Below are positions 13,257 to 21,717 of a DNA stretch of 22,470 bases, piece after piece. The notes under the pieces are model-generated. The model was not told the origin of the DNA. It searched no databases and was given only the letters and a program-made list of their open reading frames with translations. Made by a program: the position numbers and the translations under genes. The first letter of the stretch is position 1. Each line of letters starts with the position of its first letter. Origin of the DNA: a virus; the IMG/VR virus record IMGVR_UViG_3300046000_005349, positions 1 to 22,470 of that record; one strand, given 5' to 3'.

Positions 13257-13712
13257 ATGTTTGGTTCAATAGCAGGATGGCGCGCATACGCGCTCGCGCG
13301 AGGCAACAGCGCACCGACAAGCGCGAGCGATGCAAACGCAACGGCGGCGCTTGTTCGCGCGAGTGATTATGTACGCTCGCGGTATATCGCAAATCTATTT
13401 TCACCGAATGCCTATAACACAATTCCAAGCGGCTACACGTTGTCTTTCGGTGAAGAAGGCGCGTATATCGCGGCGGCGTTTGAGTTGACCACGGCGGGTT
13501 TCTTTTCCAAGACGTTCACACCGGCTCAACAGAAGGTGTTGACCAAAGCGGGCGGTGTGTCTTGGTCCGTTGTCGGTAATGGTGCGGGCGAAATTTATGG
13601 AGCATCGCCAATCAGCACGTTGCTTGATAATTATTTTCGTCCGTTCATTTTTGACCGCAACAAAAAATCATTCAACATGATGAGCATTGGACTCGGTTGC
13701 TTAGATGAGTAA
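13257..13712 (+). CDS. Head-tail connector/adaptor protein
   Basis: 151 residues from ATG 13257, which has TGAGGT upstream. The N-terminal pattern (GSIAGWRAYALARGNSAPTSASDANATAALVRASDYVRSRYI) is that of the adaptor family often annotated as DnaT-like single-stranded DNA-binding protein: a surface-exposed helix, DA..A...AALVRAS.Y...R, then a beta/helix part. These form the first ring under the portal. The protein's stop codon lies within the next gene (ATG 13705). Database DnaT labels for it would be misleading. Confidence 0.72.
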   Translation: MFGSIAGWRAYALARGNSAPTSASDANATAALVRASDYVRSRYIANLFSPNAYNTIPSGYTLSFGEEGAYIAAAFELTTAGFFSKTFTPAQQKVLTKAGGVSWSVVGNGAGEIYGASPISTLLDNYFRPFIFDRNKKSFNMMSIGLGCLDE

Positions 13713-14082
13713 CGGTAGCGACATTGCAGCGGAAATTGCAGCAGCGCTCGCAGACGTTGGAAACGATACCGGAAGCGGGCCGCTTGTTGCTACTGTTACC
13801 CGTGCGCCCGGTGATGCTGCGGTAAATCCTTGGGATGCAGTAAGCACAACCGCGTTTTCAACTTTTACCGCGAGCGTTATTCAAGACGCGTGGAAATTTG
13901 GCGAAATCAACGGCACGTCGATTCTTGCGACCGATTTAAAATTGATGATGGCTGCGGGCGTTGTTGTGCCGGACGTTGCTGACACGATCACGGTTGCGGG
14001 CGAAGTTTATAATATTATGGACGTGATGCCGGAAGCCGTTGGCGGTGTGGATTTGTTCTATATCATTCAAGCGCGGAAATAA
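13705..14082 (+). CDS. Head closure/stopper protein
   Basis: 125 residues, overlapping the adaptor gene by eight bases and the minor head gene by one. Strand-rich sequence with VATVTRAPGDAAVNPWDAVSTT, TASVIQDAW, ILATDLKLMMAAGVVVPDVADTITVAGEVYNIMDVMPEAVGGVDLFYIIQAR: the pattern L.L...G......D.I...G..Y.I..V......G....Y..Q.R is typical of SPP1 gp16-like/gp9-like head closure proteins. It would plug the head and join the tail. Confidence 0.72.
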   Translation: MSNGSDIAAEIAAALADVGNDTGSGPLVATVTRAPGDAAVNPWDAVSTTAFSTFTASVIQDAWKFGEINGTSILATDLKLMMAAGVVVPDVADTITVAGEVYNIMDVMPEAVGGVDLFYIIQARK

Positions 14083-15047
14083 TGGCGACCACATTTGACA
14101 CGCTATTGGGAAAATACGGACCCGAAATTGCGCGGGCGTATCGGCGTGTCATTGCGACAGCGAAAAAATCAATCAATGAGCAAGTGCTGATTGACGCAAT
14201 CGACGCGCGCAATATTTCCGCGATGGTTGAAGCGCTCGGATTGACCGAAGCGCAAATCTTCCCGCTAACCGAAGCCATCCGGTCAAGCTATGTCGGTTCC
14301 GGTATGGCCGTTGGTGAGGCAATAAGGGGCGGCACGTTCGGTTTCTCAGCGCTGCAACCACGGGCGATGCGTTGGATTGAACAGACTACCGCGCGCCTTG
14401 TGCAAGGCATTCAAGAGCAATCGCGCGAAATGGTAACGGACGTTGTGCGACAGGGCGTTATTGAAGGGCGTTCAACGGCTGCAATGGCTCGCGATATTTT
14501 GGGGCAAGGTCGCGACCGCATCGGCTCGCGCGTTGGTATCACGGTGCAGCAATCGCAATACGTTGACAACATGCGAACCGATTTGGAAAATTTGAGTGAG
14601 CGTTATTTTACGCGCGCCCAACGTGACCGGCGATTTGATGCGAGCGTGCGCGCGGCGATCAAGAGCGGTAAGCCATTATCGGAATCGGACGTTGCAAAAA
14701 TCACCGCGCGTTATGCGGAGCGGTTTGAAAAATATCGTGCGACCGATATTGCGCGACAGGAAACGCGGGCGGCGGTGGCGTCGGGTCAAGCGGAGGGATA
14801 TTTCCAGCTTCAAGAAAGTCCCGATGTTGAGCGCGTCACTGTTCGTTGGCAACACAACACCGGAAGTCAGAAAGAATTTCGCGAAGATCACGAACGCTTT
14901 GACGGTGAGATTCACGATCTAGGCGAACCGTGGATAATGGATGATGGAAGCGCGATGCTTTACCCGCATGACCCAACGGGCGGACCCGCGCAAAATGCAA
15001 ACTGCCGTTGCTCGCCTTTCTTCCGTCCGATCTTGAAGGCTGAATAA
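14082..15047 (+). CDS. Phage Mu F-like minor head protein
   Basis: 321 residues, starting in TAATG with the previous stop. The C-terminal domain is the Mu F/SPP1 gp7 signature: DIARQETRAAVASGQAEGYFQ, then VRWQHN, EDHERFDGEIHDLGEPW, YPHDPTGGPAQNANCRCSPFF. The His/Asp and CRC residues are conserved in the family and probably bind metal. The N-terminal part is helical. Family members enter the capsid with the portal and are packaged or ejected. Unusually, the gene lies after the connector genes and not next to the portal gene. Confidence 0.87.
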   Translation: MATTFDTLLGKYGPEIARAYRRVIATAKKSINEQVLIDAIDARNISAMVEALGLTEAQIFPLTEAIRSSYVGSGMAVGEAIRGGTFGFSALQPRAMRWIEQTTARLVQGIQEQSREMVTDVVRQGVIEGRSTAAMARDILGQGRDRIGSRVGITVQQSQYVDNMRTDLENLSERYFTRAQRDRRFDASVRAAIKSGKPLSESDVAKITARYAERFEKYRATDIARQETRAAVASGQAEGYFQLQESPDVERVTVRWQHNTGSQKEFREDHERFDGEIHDLGEPWIMDDGSAMLYPHDPTGGPAQNANCRCSPFFRPILKAE

Positions 15048-15496
15048 TGTCGCGTTCATTTAGCGCGGACGTGAGACAATTTGCAAATTTGACAGCGAAG
15101 CAAATGCGCAAAGTTGTCGTTGATAGTTTGCACGATGTTTTAGAAGGTGCGCAGACAAGCGCGCAAGGTGTCACGGCGGGCGGTATAATCAAAGAAGGTC
15201 GCATCCCGGTTGTGTCCGGTGACTTGATTAACAGCCTTGCCGTTGAAATAAACGGTTCGCTTGGTCCGAAGGGTGCCGGAAGTTATAGCGTAGCAATCGA
15301 CGGCTATAACGTTGGCGATTACATGCGCTTCGGTTGGACGATGGAATATGCGATGCGAGTTGAAAACGGATTCACCGGAACGGATCAAACGGGGCGCACG
15401 TTCAATCAATCCGGCTGGCATTTCGTCTCGCATAATGCTGCGAAATGGCCGCGCATTGTGGCGAAGTATGTTGAAAGGTACGCGGTGAAGCTATGA
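15047..15496 (+). CDS. Tail completion protein (HK97 gp10-like)
   Basis: 149 residues, starting in TAATG. Basic, with a helix at the N terminus (TAKQMRKVVVDSLHDVLEGAQ) and a centre with RIPVVSGDLINSLAVEI, then YMRFGWTMEYAMRVENG and WHFVSHNAAKWPRIVAKYVERY. The GxLxxS-type segment (VVSGDLINSL) and the Y..R.E.G motif are diagnostic of the HK97 gp10 family that joins the connector to the tail tube. Followed by an ATGA overlap with the tail terminator gene. Confidence 0.8.
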   Translation: MSRSFSADVRQFANLTAKQMRKVVVDSLHDVLEGAQTSAQGVTAGGIIKEGRIPVVSGDLINSLAVEINGSLGPKGAGSYSVAIDGYNVGDYMRFGWTMEYAMRVENGFTGTDQTGRTFNQSGWHFVSHNAAKWPRIVAKYVERYAVKL

Positions 15497-15894
15497 GCAT
15501 TTCACTAGACGAAATCGAAATCGAATTGTGCAAGCATCTTGAGTCAATGGATGATGCGCCCGCGATTGCTTGGCAAAACAAAGACATTGACCCGGCGCGA
15601 CCGTTCCTTGCTGCCGATCATGTGCCCGGTTCGCGCACCGACCCAACCCTTGACGGAACGGCGGAAACCGTCACGGGGCAATTCATGGTTTACGTGGTCA
15701 TTAACGGCGGCACGTTCACAAAACCCGCGAATTTATTGGCGGATAAGGTGATGCAGCGGTTCAAATATCGGACCTTAATTTCACTCGCGGAAGGTGGTAT
15801 ATTGATTGTTAAACCGCCCGAAGCATTGCCGGGTTATAGGGACGGTCCCGATTGGCGCGTGCCGGTTCGGATTGACTACGAAATACAAACTTAA
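15493..15894 (+). CDS. Tail terminator protein (DUF4128-like)
   Basis: 133 residues from ATG 15493. Pattern: ISLDEIEIELCKHLESM (N-terminal helix), AWQNKDIDPARPFLAADHVPGSRTDPTLDG, then GQFMVYVVINGGTFTKPANLLADKVMQRF, and GYRDGPDWRVPVRIDYEIQT at the end. The W.N....P...P.l...h.P sequence and the Gxxxvxvxxxxg(t/k) strand followed by a helix are typical of DUF4128/lambda U-like terminators that cap the tail tube. Next gene starts 27 bases on. Confidence 0.8.
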   Translation: MSISLDEIEIELCKHLESMDDAPAIAWQNKDIDPARPFLAADHVPGSRTDPTLDGTAETVTGQFMVYVVINGGTFTKPANLLADKVMQRFKYRTLISLAEGGILIVKPPEALPGYRDGPDWRVPVRIDYEIQT

Positions 15895-15921
15895 ACCGGC
15901 TTGAAAAAGGAGAATCTTAGA

Positions 15922-16101
15922 ATGAACGAAAAAGAAAATACTAATGCAGTTGTTCCGGCTGCAAAGATGGCGGAAAAAGTTTTAATTGTGAACCGGCACG
16001 GCGGAACAGCAAGCGTGCTGAAAACTAGCCTTCCAAAATGGTTCGCCATTGCGGGCGAAGGTTGGAAACTGGCTGACACGTCAAACAACGGAGTAAAGTA
16101 A
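15922..16101 (+). CDS. Hypothetical small protein, 59 aa
   Basis: ATG 15922 follows AAGGAG (15906-15911) with a good spacing; an in-frame TTG at 15901 would begin inside the ribosome binding site. The sequence has a charged, low-complexity N terminus (NEKENTNAVVPAAKMAEK), then VLIVNRHGGTASVLKTSLPKWFAIAGEGWKLAD, a beta-rich core. Small proteins of this type often lie before tail tube genes in siphophages. Function unknown. Confidence 0.6.
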   Translation: MNEKENTNAVVPAAKMAEKVLIVNRHGGTASVLKTSLPKWFAIAGEGWKLADTSNNGVK

Positions 16102-16102
16102 C

Positions 16103-16591
16103 ATGACTACAAAAAACAATATCGGAAAGACAATTTACATTTCGGCGGCGTTGCCGGGAGTCAACACGGCAGTTGGTACAACTGGTTTTAATTCGTTGAC
16201 ATTTACGCAAATCGGTGGCGTGCAATCGCTTCCGCAATTGGGCGTGACCGGTGCAAATATCGACGTGCCGGATTTGGCGACCGGGTTTACTTCCGGCGTC
16301 AAAGGCGCAATGAGCGGCAACGAAAGCACAATGACATTTCGAATGCTTACAAGTGATGCAGGACAAGCTCTTGTTGAAAGCACGGCGAATAGTGCCGAAG
16401 GCAAGTGTTCACTTAAAATTGTTCGCGGTTCGGGTGTGAGTGGTGCGCCCGTGCTTGGCGACCCGGTGCAATATGCGCAAGGTTACTTGAACGGCTTTCT
16501 TGAAACCCAAGGCGATACTACAACGCACGAAGGTTTCACGGTCACTTTTAAGCAAAACAACTTTACGGTTGACACGACTCAACCGACTTAA
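16103..16591 (+). CDS. Major tail tube protein
   Basis: 162 residues from ATG 16103. Beta-rich sequence with IGKTIYISAALPGVNTAVG, SLTFTQIGGVQSLPQLGVTGANIDVPDLATGFTSGVKGAMSGNESTMTFRML, then KCSLKIVRGSG and YAQGYLNGFLETQGDTTTHEGFTVTFKQNNFTV. The arrangement fits siphophage tail tube proteins: I..IG.v.S.p..g.........v..l......K...G.......t......G, and a final beta strand with F.QN. It lies between the terminator and chaperone genes as expected. Many copies make the tube whose length is set by the tape measure. Confidence 0.83.
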   Translation: MTTKNNIGKTIYISAALPGVNTAVGTTGFNSLTFTQIGGVQSLPQLGVTGANIDVPDLATGFTSGVKGAMSGNESTMTFRMLTSDAGQALVESTANSAEGKCSLKIVRGSGVSGAPVLGDPVQYAQGYLNGFLETQGDTTTHEGFTVTFKQNNFTVDTTQPT

Positions 16592-16625
16592 AACCGAACA
16601 AGCATTCTCCCCGCGAGTTCGGTTC

Positions 16626-16661
16626 GATACGGCGCGCATTGTGTGGGGTGCGCGCCGTATC
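16626..16661. other. 13-bp perfect hairpin after the tail tube gene, no T tract
   Basis: GATACGGCGCGCA (16626-16638) and TGCGCGCCGTATC (16649-16661) pair perfectly around a 10-base loop (TTGTGTGGGG). The stretch after it (ACTTCCCAC) has no T run, so it is not a standard terminator. It could stabilise or mark the end of the tail tube mRNA or act as an RNase site. No ORF crosses it credibly. Confidence 0.6.
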
Positions 16662-16700
16662 ACTTCCCACAATCCCACAAACTCACAGGAGCAAATTACG

Positions 16701-17186
16701 ATGGACTTTTCAAAACTTGATTCGCGCACCGCTGCGGAAAAACCGCAACAGGTTCATTTGCGCAACCCGGCGACCGGCGAATATATCATGGACGGCGACA
16801 AGCCTTGCGTGGTGTTGGTTGTCGGTTCTCATTCGCGTTCGGTGCAAGCCGGTATCCTTGATGATGCTCGCGCAAAATTGAACGCGTCAAAGGGTAGGAA
16901 AAAAACCAAAGACGAACAAGCGAACGCGCTTGCCGATGTTCAAAAGACATTGGTTGAAGGTGCAACGCGCGTCATTCGTGGTTTCGTGAATATCTCGCGC
17001 GGTGATGTTCCGTTGACCACAAGTGCGGACGATCTTGCGTGGTTCCTTGACTTAAATTTTCTTTCGGTCAAATCGCTCATGGCGACCGGCGAAGATGATG
17101 AATCGGACGTGTGGCGCGGTGATAGCTTCGCGCAGCAAATTTTAAAAGCGTCGAACGATGCGGGCGCTTACTTGGGAAACGCATAG
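16701..17186 (+). CDS. Tail assembly chaperone, short form (gpG-like)
   Basis: 161 residues from ATG 16701, which follows CAGGAGC. The protein is charged and helical: DFSKLDSRTAAEKPQQVHLRNPATGEYIMDG, SVQAGILDDARAKLNASKGRKKTKDEQ, TLVEGATRVIRGFVNISRGDVPLTTSADDLAWFLD, SDVWRGDSFAQQILKASNDAGAYLGN. It fits the lambda gpG family: sits before the tape measure gene, binds it during assembly and is absent from the virion. A GGGAAAC slippery site at 17174 lies one codon before its TAG stop and allows the long form. Confidence 0.8.
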   Translation: MDFSKLDSRTAAEKPQQVHLRNPATGEYIMDGDKPCVVLVVGSHSRSVQAGILDDARAKLNASKGRKKTKDEQANALADVQKTLVEGATRVIRGFVNISRGDVPLTTSADDLAWFLDLNFLSVKSLMATGEDDESDVWRGDSFAQQILKASNDAGAYLGNA

Positions 17187-17524
17187 CCGACCTGATTCGT
17201 TACGCGGCTCAGGTTGGCTATCTTACAACGGTTCCGAAAGAAGCGAAACAAAGTCGCGCGGAGGAAATGGGAATTGAATACCCGAAACCGCCCGAAGGAA
17301 TACACCTTGTTCAAGCAATCATTGAATTGGGATGGTGTGCGACTAACGGCGTCGGTATGTGCGTGCTACCTTGGGCCGAAATTAAGTCATACGCGGACGC
17401 AACCGAAACCCTAAGCGAACCTTGGGAATTTCGGTGCGTTCGCGAAATGAGCGCGGCATATGTGACCGAACGAAACCACGATGAAGTTTTGCGGATTGCA
17501 CCTTATGACAGGACAAAAAAATAA
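16701..17524 (+). CDS. Tail assembly chaperone, long form (gpGT-like) via -1 frameshift
   Basis: Slippage on GGGAAAC (17174-17180) moves the ribosome from the 16701 frame into the -1 frame, which is open from 17126 to TAA 17522-17524. The fusion would have about 274 residues: 160 from the first frame and 114 from the second (RIADLIRYAAQVGYLTTVPKEAKQ..., EPWEFRCVREMSAAYVTER). The second segment has the W-E....mS.aYv pattern of T-domains. An ATG at 17267 exists in that frame but is three bases after a weak GGAGG, so it is probably not the main start. In lambda and many other tailed phages the ratio of short to long form is fixed by the slip. Confidence 0.72.
17141..17147 (+). other. Second possible slippery heptamer TTTAAAA
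   Basis: In the chaperone frame the codons read TTA AAA after a T, so T TTA AAA fits the X XXY YYZ pattern. It lies inside the region where the -1 frame is open (17126-17186) but is further from the stop and lacks a clear stem-loop at the normal distance. It is the less favoured site. Confidence 0.35.
17174..17221 (+). other. -1 programmed frameshift site: GGGAAAC plus 13-bp stem-loop
   Basis: G GGA AAC at 17174-17180 matches X XXY YYZ in the reading frame of the chaperone gene. Two bases downstream a stem starts: 17183-17195 pairs with 17209-17221 over 13 bp, including one G-U pair, around a 13-base loop. The stem contains the TAG stop (17184-17186). The short 2-base spacer would lengthen to about 5 bases if the first three A-T pairs breathe, as in many stimulators. 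Confidence 0.75.
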
Positions 17525-20500
17525 TGACTGACTTTGCAAAATTGGTCATGGGTGCCGACACTAGCAGTTTAAAGGTAGCGCTAAAAGATTTAGCGGACCT
17601 TGCAACCGGTGCCGAAAAAACTGACAGTAAAACAGCGTTCTTAAATAAAAGTTTGTTGGCGCTCGGTGCTGCCGGTGCCGTTGCCGCAACGGCGTTGGCG
17701 GTTGGCGTCAAGAGCGCAATCAATACGGCTGACAGCTACGCAAAGCTAAGTCAACGGCTCGGCATTGCGGTCAAAGATTTGGGCGCACTCGCACACGCGG
17801 CGGACTTGTCCGGTGTGTCGCTCGATAGCGTTGCAATGGGTGTGCAGTTCTTATCGCGCAACATGGCAAACGCTCTTGAAGATGCGACGGGCGCAACGGC
17901 GCAATCATTCAAGACATTAAATATCAGCGTGACGGATGCGCAGGGAAATTTGCGCGGAACGCAAGACGTGTTAAACGATCTTGCCGACCGATTCCAAGCA
18001 ATGCCCGATGGCGCGCAAAAGACCGCGTTTGCAATGGACCTTGTTGGGCGCGGCGGTGCGATGCTGATTCCGTTGTTGAACGGCGGAAGCGCTGCAATGG
18101 AAGATATGCGCAAAGAAGCCGAAGCGCTTGGGCTTGTGATGACGGAAGAAACTGCAAAAGCTGCCGAACAATTTAATGATGACCTTTCGCGCGTTGCGAG
18201 CGGACTAACCGGCGTTTTCAACATTATCAGCGCGCAAGTTTTACCGGCGCTCGTAACGTTGTCCGAAAAAATGGTCATCGCGACGAAAGACGGCGTGCAA
18301 TTCTTTAGTGAAAATCTTGGCGTATTGAATGAGGTGTTAGATCGCGCGCTTGTTGCTGCGACATTGGTTGCCACATTCATGGCCGGTAAATTTGCGGCGT
18401 CATTGATTGCCGCTGGTTTTGCGGCGGCTGCACCAACTTTGCAAATGTTGGCGCTTGCCGCATCTATCAGCGCGTCAAGCCTTGCCGCGTCGGTGGCAAG
18501 CGTAGCGTTTAAAGCGTTGGGGCGTGCGTTGCTGTTGTCGGGTATCGGCGCGGTTGTCATTGCAGCGGTTGAACTAGGCGCGTTGTTGATTGATTTGAAG
18601 CGCTCAACCGGTTCATGGGGTGAAGCATTCGCGCTCGTTGGCGGCGTCATCAAAGGCGTTTTTGCGGACGTGGCAACATGGGTTGACCAAATTGTTGCGG
18701 GTGGTATCGCGGCGTTTGTCGGGTTGTGGGAAGCCGCTAAAGCCGCATTGACGGGCGGTGATATTAGCGATGCGTTTATGAGCGCGTTCAAAAATATTGA
18801 GTTTGGCGCAACCAATACGATGGCGGCAATTGCCGCGTTGCGTGCTGGACTTGTTGAAACGAAAGATGAAACAGTTGAAGCGGCAAAAGAGATTGCGGTT
18901 GCAGTTGGTGCAGCCGGTAAATCATTCGATTACGTGCGCGTTGTGACCGAAGATGCGGACGTGTCTGCCGGAACGTTGAATCAAACGTATTTCAAAACGA
19001 TCAAGGCTTTAAAAGATCAAACCGGCAATGTGGGAAAATCCGGCAAGGCTATGGCGATTTGGACGGCGCAAGCGAACTTAGGTTGGCGCGCGTCCGATAA
19101 CATGCTTGAAAGCGTTGGACGCTTGGCCGGTGAGTTGTATGACCTAGAAGAAGCGGAAAGCAAAGGCGTTGCGGTACGGCGCGCGGTGATGACCGATCAA
19201 CAAAAGCTGAATGAAATGATTGCGGAATACGCAATGTTTCTCAGCGAAGGCGTGATTAATCAAGATGAGTTCACACGCGCGGTTGCGAAATTCAAAGAAG
19301 GTCTAACCGATCTTACCGACACGCGTTCAATCGGTGAGCAAATGTGGGATGGTTTAAAATCCACGTTCTTTGATCCTTTGAAAAAAGGTTCGGAAGAAAT
19401 GGCGGACAAATTTGCCGCGCAAGTTGATCGCATGTCACAAGCTGCCGACCGGATGAACAACGGAAAAAATACCGTTGATAAAATTCAAGGCGGGCTTGAC
19501 GTGCTTTCAAATATTCCGGGTCCGATTGGCGCTTATGCTGGCATGGTTTCAAAAGCGATCAGTGTTGTTAAGTCGATTGTCGGAATTGTCAAATCTGTCA
19601 AAACAGCGTTATTCGGCGGTAGCTTTGAAACCACGGGCGGCGGTTTGCAATTGCAGCTAGGCGCGCAAGGTGTGACCGGTCAAAACTTTGAAGATCAAAC
19701 GAAGAAAGGCGGACTATTCAGCGGCACTAAGACGCGCACTAATTATTCAGCGGTTGGCGGCGATCAAGCTGCGCAATTCAGCGCGGCATATGGTGCCGTT
19801 CTCGATAACGCTACAACGGCGTTTAGTTTGTTCGGTATGGATGCAAGCCGCGAAATGATGGAGCAAGTCCGTATTGCGGCGCTCAATATCAAAACGTCCG
19901 GTGAAGGTGCGTTGTCTGAATCCGATGCAAAAGCCGCTGTTGAAAATTGGTTTAAGCAACTTGACGCGGCGATTGTCGGCGCGGTTGGTGGCGAAGCAAT
20001 TCAACAGTTGCTTGACCTTGCGACCGATGGCGAAGCCGCGACCGAAACGCTTATTCGTCTTGGTAATCAACTCAACACGGTCAACGGGCTGTTTGATCTT
20101 ATCGACGTTGCGTTTTATGACATTGGAATAAACGGCGCGGTGTTGGCTGACTCGTTAGTGAAAGCGGTTGGCGGAATGGACGCGTTGCAAGCGGGCGTCA
20201 ATTCGTTCTTTGCAAACTTCTACACGCAAGAGGAACAATTTGAAAAATTAAGCGAACGTCTCAACGGTACGTTCGGCGCGTTGAACATGACGTTGCCGAC
20301 TACGCGCGCGGGCGTGCGTGCACTTGTGGAAGGTTTGGACTTGACCACAGAAGCGGGGCAAGCCGCGTTCGCTGCAATCATCAATTCAAGCGATGCACTC
20401 AACGCGTATTTCACAACGCTTGAAGCCAATGCGGAAAAAGTTGTTGAAGCCGTTGCACCGGTCACGGGTGCGGTTGAAGATTTAACGGACGCGTTCAATT

Positions 20501-21717
20501 TCTTCTTTGAAAATTTCTTTACGCAAGAAGAACAATTTACAAAATTGAGTGGCGATCTAAACACGATCTTTGCCGGATTAAATATGACGCTTCCGGCAAC
20601 GCGGATCGGTGTGCGCGATCTTGTGCAAGGCTTGGACCTAACCACAGAAGCGGGGCGCACGGCTTATTCCGCAATCCTAAACGCGGGCGGTGCGCTCGAT
20701 AGCTATTACGACACGCTAGAGGGGCGCGCGTTGGACGCTGCCAATGCTGCGGAAGATGCTGCAAAGGCGGCTGCGGACGCTGCAAACGCGGCGCGCGATG
20801 CTGCCGAAGCGGCTGCACAAGCGGCTCAAAAGTTGGTGCAAGAGGCGTTGAAGGCTGCGCAGGATGCGACCAACGGCGCTTTGTCCGCGCTGCGCAAGTC
20901 GATTGACGCGGAAAAGGCGATTAAGAAAGCCGCATATAATGAATCGCTTGATTTGATTAAGCGCGAAGCGGACGCGCGGACGGATGCAGCAAACCTCGCA
21001 CTTGACGCGGCACGCAAAAATCTTGCGAACCTTCAAAGCGAAGTCGGCGGAATTATGAGCGCTTTGAGCGGCGCAACTTCGCAGCTTGACCCGATGGGTT
21101 CACAATCGCGCGCGGTGTCATTCCTTAAAGCGGCGTTGCAAAGCGGCAATCTCACCGGCACGGGTGCAGCGGCGCAAGAGGCTTCGCGGTTGAGCGCGGG
21201 TAATTTTGCCAATGCGGCGGCGTTCCGTCGCGAGCAAGTCCGCACAATAAATCTTCTTAGCGACATTTCGGAAGTTGGAACTGAACAAATCAATTACGCT
21301 GAATTGACCGTGCGCGGAATTGAAGATGAGATTAAAGCCATTCGCGAATCAACGGCGGAATTGATTGACTTTGAAACGCTCATGTTTGAACAGGAACTTG
21401 AAGCTCTCGATAAACAATATGTCACCGCCGAAAATCAATTGAACGAATTGCGCGGAATCAAAACCGGCATTGCTTCCGTTGAAGCCGCGTTGAAAGATTT
21501 TTATTCATCTATCGCGGCGGAACGAAACGGCGGCGGCGCACCTCCCGGCATTGTGGCCGACATTGTGAAACCGGGCCGTGAAGTTATGACCGTGAAAATT
21601 GAATCGACGCTGGAAGAAATCAAAAAGTACAGTCAAGCAACTGCCGTTTCCACCACGAAAGATTTTATTTTGAATGATCGTCAATGGCGTGAAGCGCAAG
21701 CGGAGTTGGTGGTATGA
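17524..21717 (+). CDS. Tape measure protein
   Basis: 1397 residues, starting in TAATG with the chaperone long-form stop. Domains: N-terminal helix with hydrophobic segment at about 44-66, tape measure core with DSYAKLSQRLGIAVKDLGALAHAADLSGVSLDSVAMGVQFLSRNMANALED (about 70-130), a long hydrophobic stretch at about 270-360 which may insert in the host membrane during DNA entry, a middle part with helical segments, and an internal repeat near T901 and T1000 spaced 99 residues. An alanine-rich coiled coil follows (about 1073-1175). By the usual rule (0.15 nm per residue) this predicts a tail near 210 nm. It overlaps the next gene by four bases (ATGA). Confidence 0.92.
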   Translation: MTDFAKLVMGADTSSLKVALKDLADLATGAEKTDSKTAFLNKSLLALGAAGAVAATALAVGVKSAINTADSYAKLSQRLGIAVKDLGALAHAADLSGVSLDSVAMGVQFLSRNMANALEDATGATAQSFKTLNISVTDAQGNLRGTQDVLNDLADRFQAMPDGAQKTAFAMDLVGRGGAMLIPLLNGGSAAMEDMRKEAEALGLVMTEETAKAAEQFNDDLSRVASGLTGVFNIISAQVLPALVTLSEKMVIATKDGVQFFSENLGVLNEVLDRALVAATLVATFMAGKFAASLIAAGFAAAAPTLQMLALAASISASSLAASVASVAFKALGRALLLSGIGAVVIAAVELGALLIDLKRSTGSWGEAFALVGGVIKGVFADVATWVDQIVAGGIAAFVGLWEAAKAALTGGDISDAFMSAFKNIEFGATNTMAAIAALRAGLVETKDETVEAAKEIAVAVGAAGKSFDYVRVVTEDADVSAGTLNQTYFKTIKALKDQTGNVGKSGKAMAIWTAQANLGWRASDNMLESVGRLAGELYDLEEAESKGVAVRRAVMTDQQKLNEMIAEYAMFLSEGVINQDEFTRAVAKFKEGLTDLTDTRSIGEQMWDGLKSTFFDPLKKGSEEMADKFAAQVDRMSQAADRMNNGKNTVDKIQGGLDVLSNIPGPIGAYAGMVSKAISVVKSIVGIVKSVKTALFGGSFETTGGGLQLQLGAQGVTGQNFEDQTKKGGLFSGTKTRTNYSAVGGDQAAQFSAAYGAVLDNATTAFSLFGMDASREMMEQVRIAALNIKTSGEGALSESDAKAAVENWFKQLDAAIVGAVGGEAIQQLLDLATDGEAATETLIRLGNQLNTVNGLFDLIDVAFYDIGINGAVLADSLVKAVGGMDALQAGVNSFFANFYTQEEQFEKLSERLNGTFGALNMTLPTTRAGVRALVEGLDLTTEAGQAAFAAIINSSDALNAYFTTLEANAEKVVEAVAPVTGAVEDLTDAFNFFFENFFTQEEQFTKLSGDLNTIFAGLNMTLPATRIGVRDLVQGLDLTTEAGRTAYSAILNAGGALDSYYDTLEGRALDAANAAEDAAKAAADAANAARDAAEAAAQAAQKLVQEALKAAQDATNGALSALRKSIDAEKAIKKAAYNESLDLIKREADARTDAANLALDAARKNLANLQSEVGGIMSALSGATSQLDPMGSQSRAVSFLKAALQSGNLTGTGAAAQEASRLSAGNFANAAAFRREQVRTINLLSDISEVGTEQINYAELTVRGIEDEIKAIRESTAELIDFETLMFEQELEALDKQYVTAENQLNELRGIKTGIASVEAALKDFYSSIAAERNGGGAPPGIVADIVKPGREVMTVKIESTLEEIKKYSQATAVSTTKDFILNDRQWREAQAELVV
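20200..20760 (+). repeat. Internal tandem duplication inside the tape measure gene, 297-bp period
   Basis: FYTQEEQFEKLSERLNGTF...LNMTLPTTRAGVRALVEGLDLTTEAG (first copy, from residue about 893) and FFTQEEQFTKLSGDLNTIF...LNMTLPATRIGVRDLVQGLDLTTEAG (second copy, from about 992) can be aligned without gaps. The ACG codons at 20224 and 20521 are 297 bp apart, giving a 99-residue period. DNA identity has fallen well below protein similarity, so the duplication is not recent. Confidence 0.82.

Noticed and set aside
17267-17524. Independent gene starting at ATG 17267
   Set aside because: Upstream codons in the same frame read as coding sequence back to 17126 and the frameshift signal is strong; the GGAGG before ATG is only about three bases away. 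It is counted as part of the fusion.
17751-18815. 354-aa open frame on the - strand
   Set aside because: Lies entirely within the tape measure gene; composition is low-complexity (A, N, S, P) without domain or ribosome binding site.
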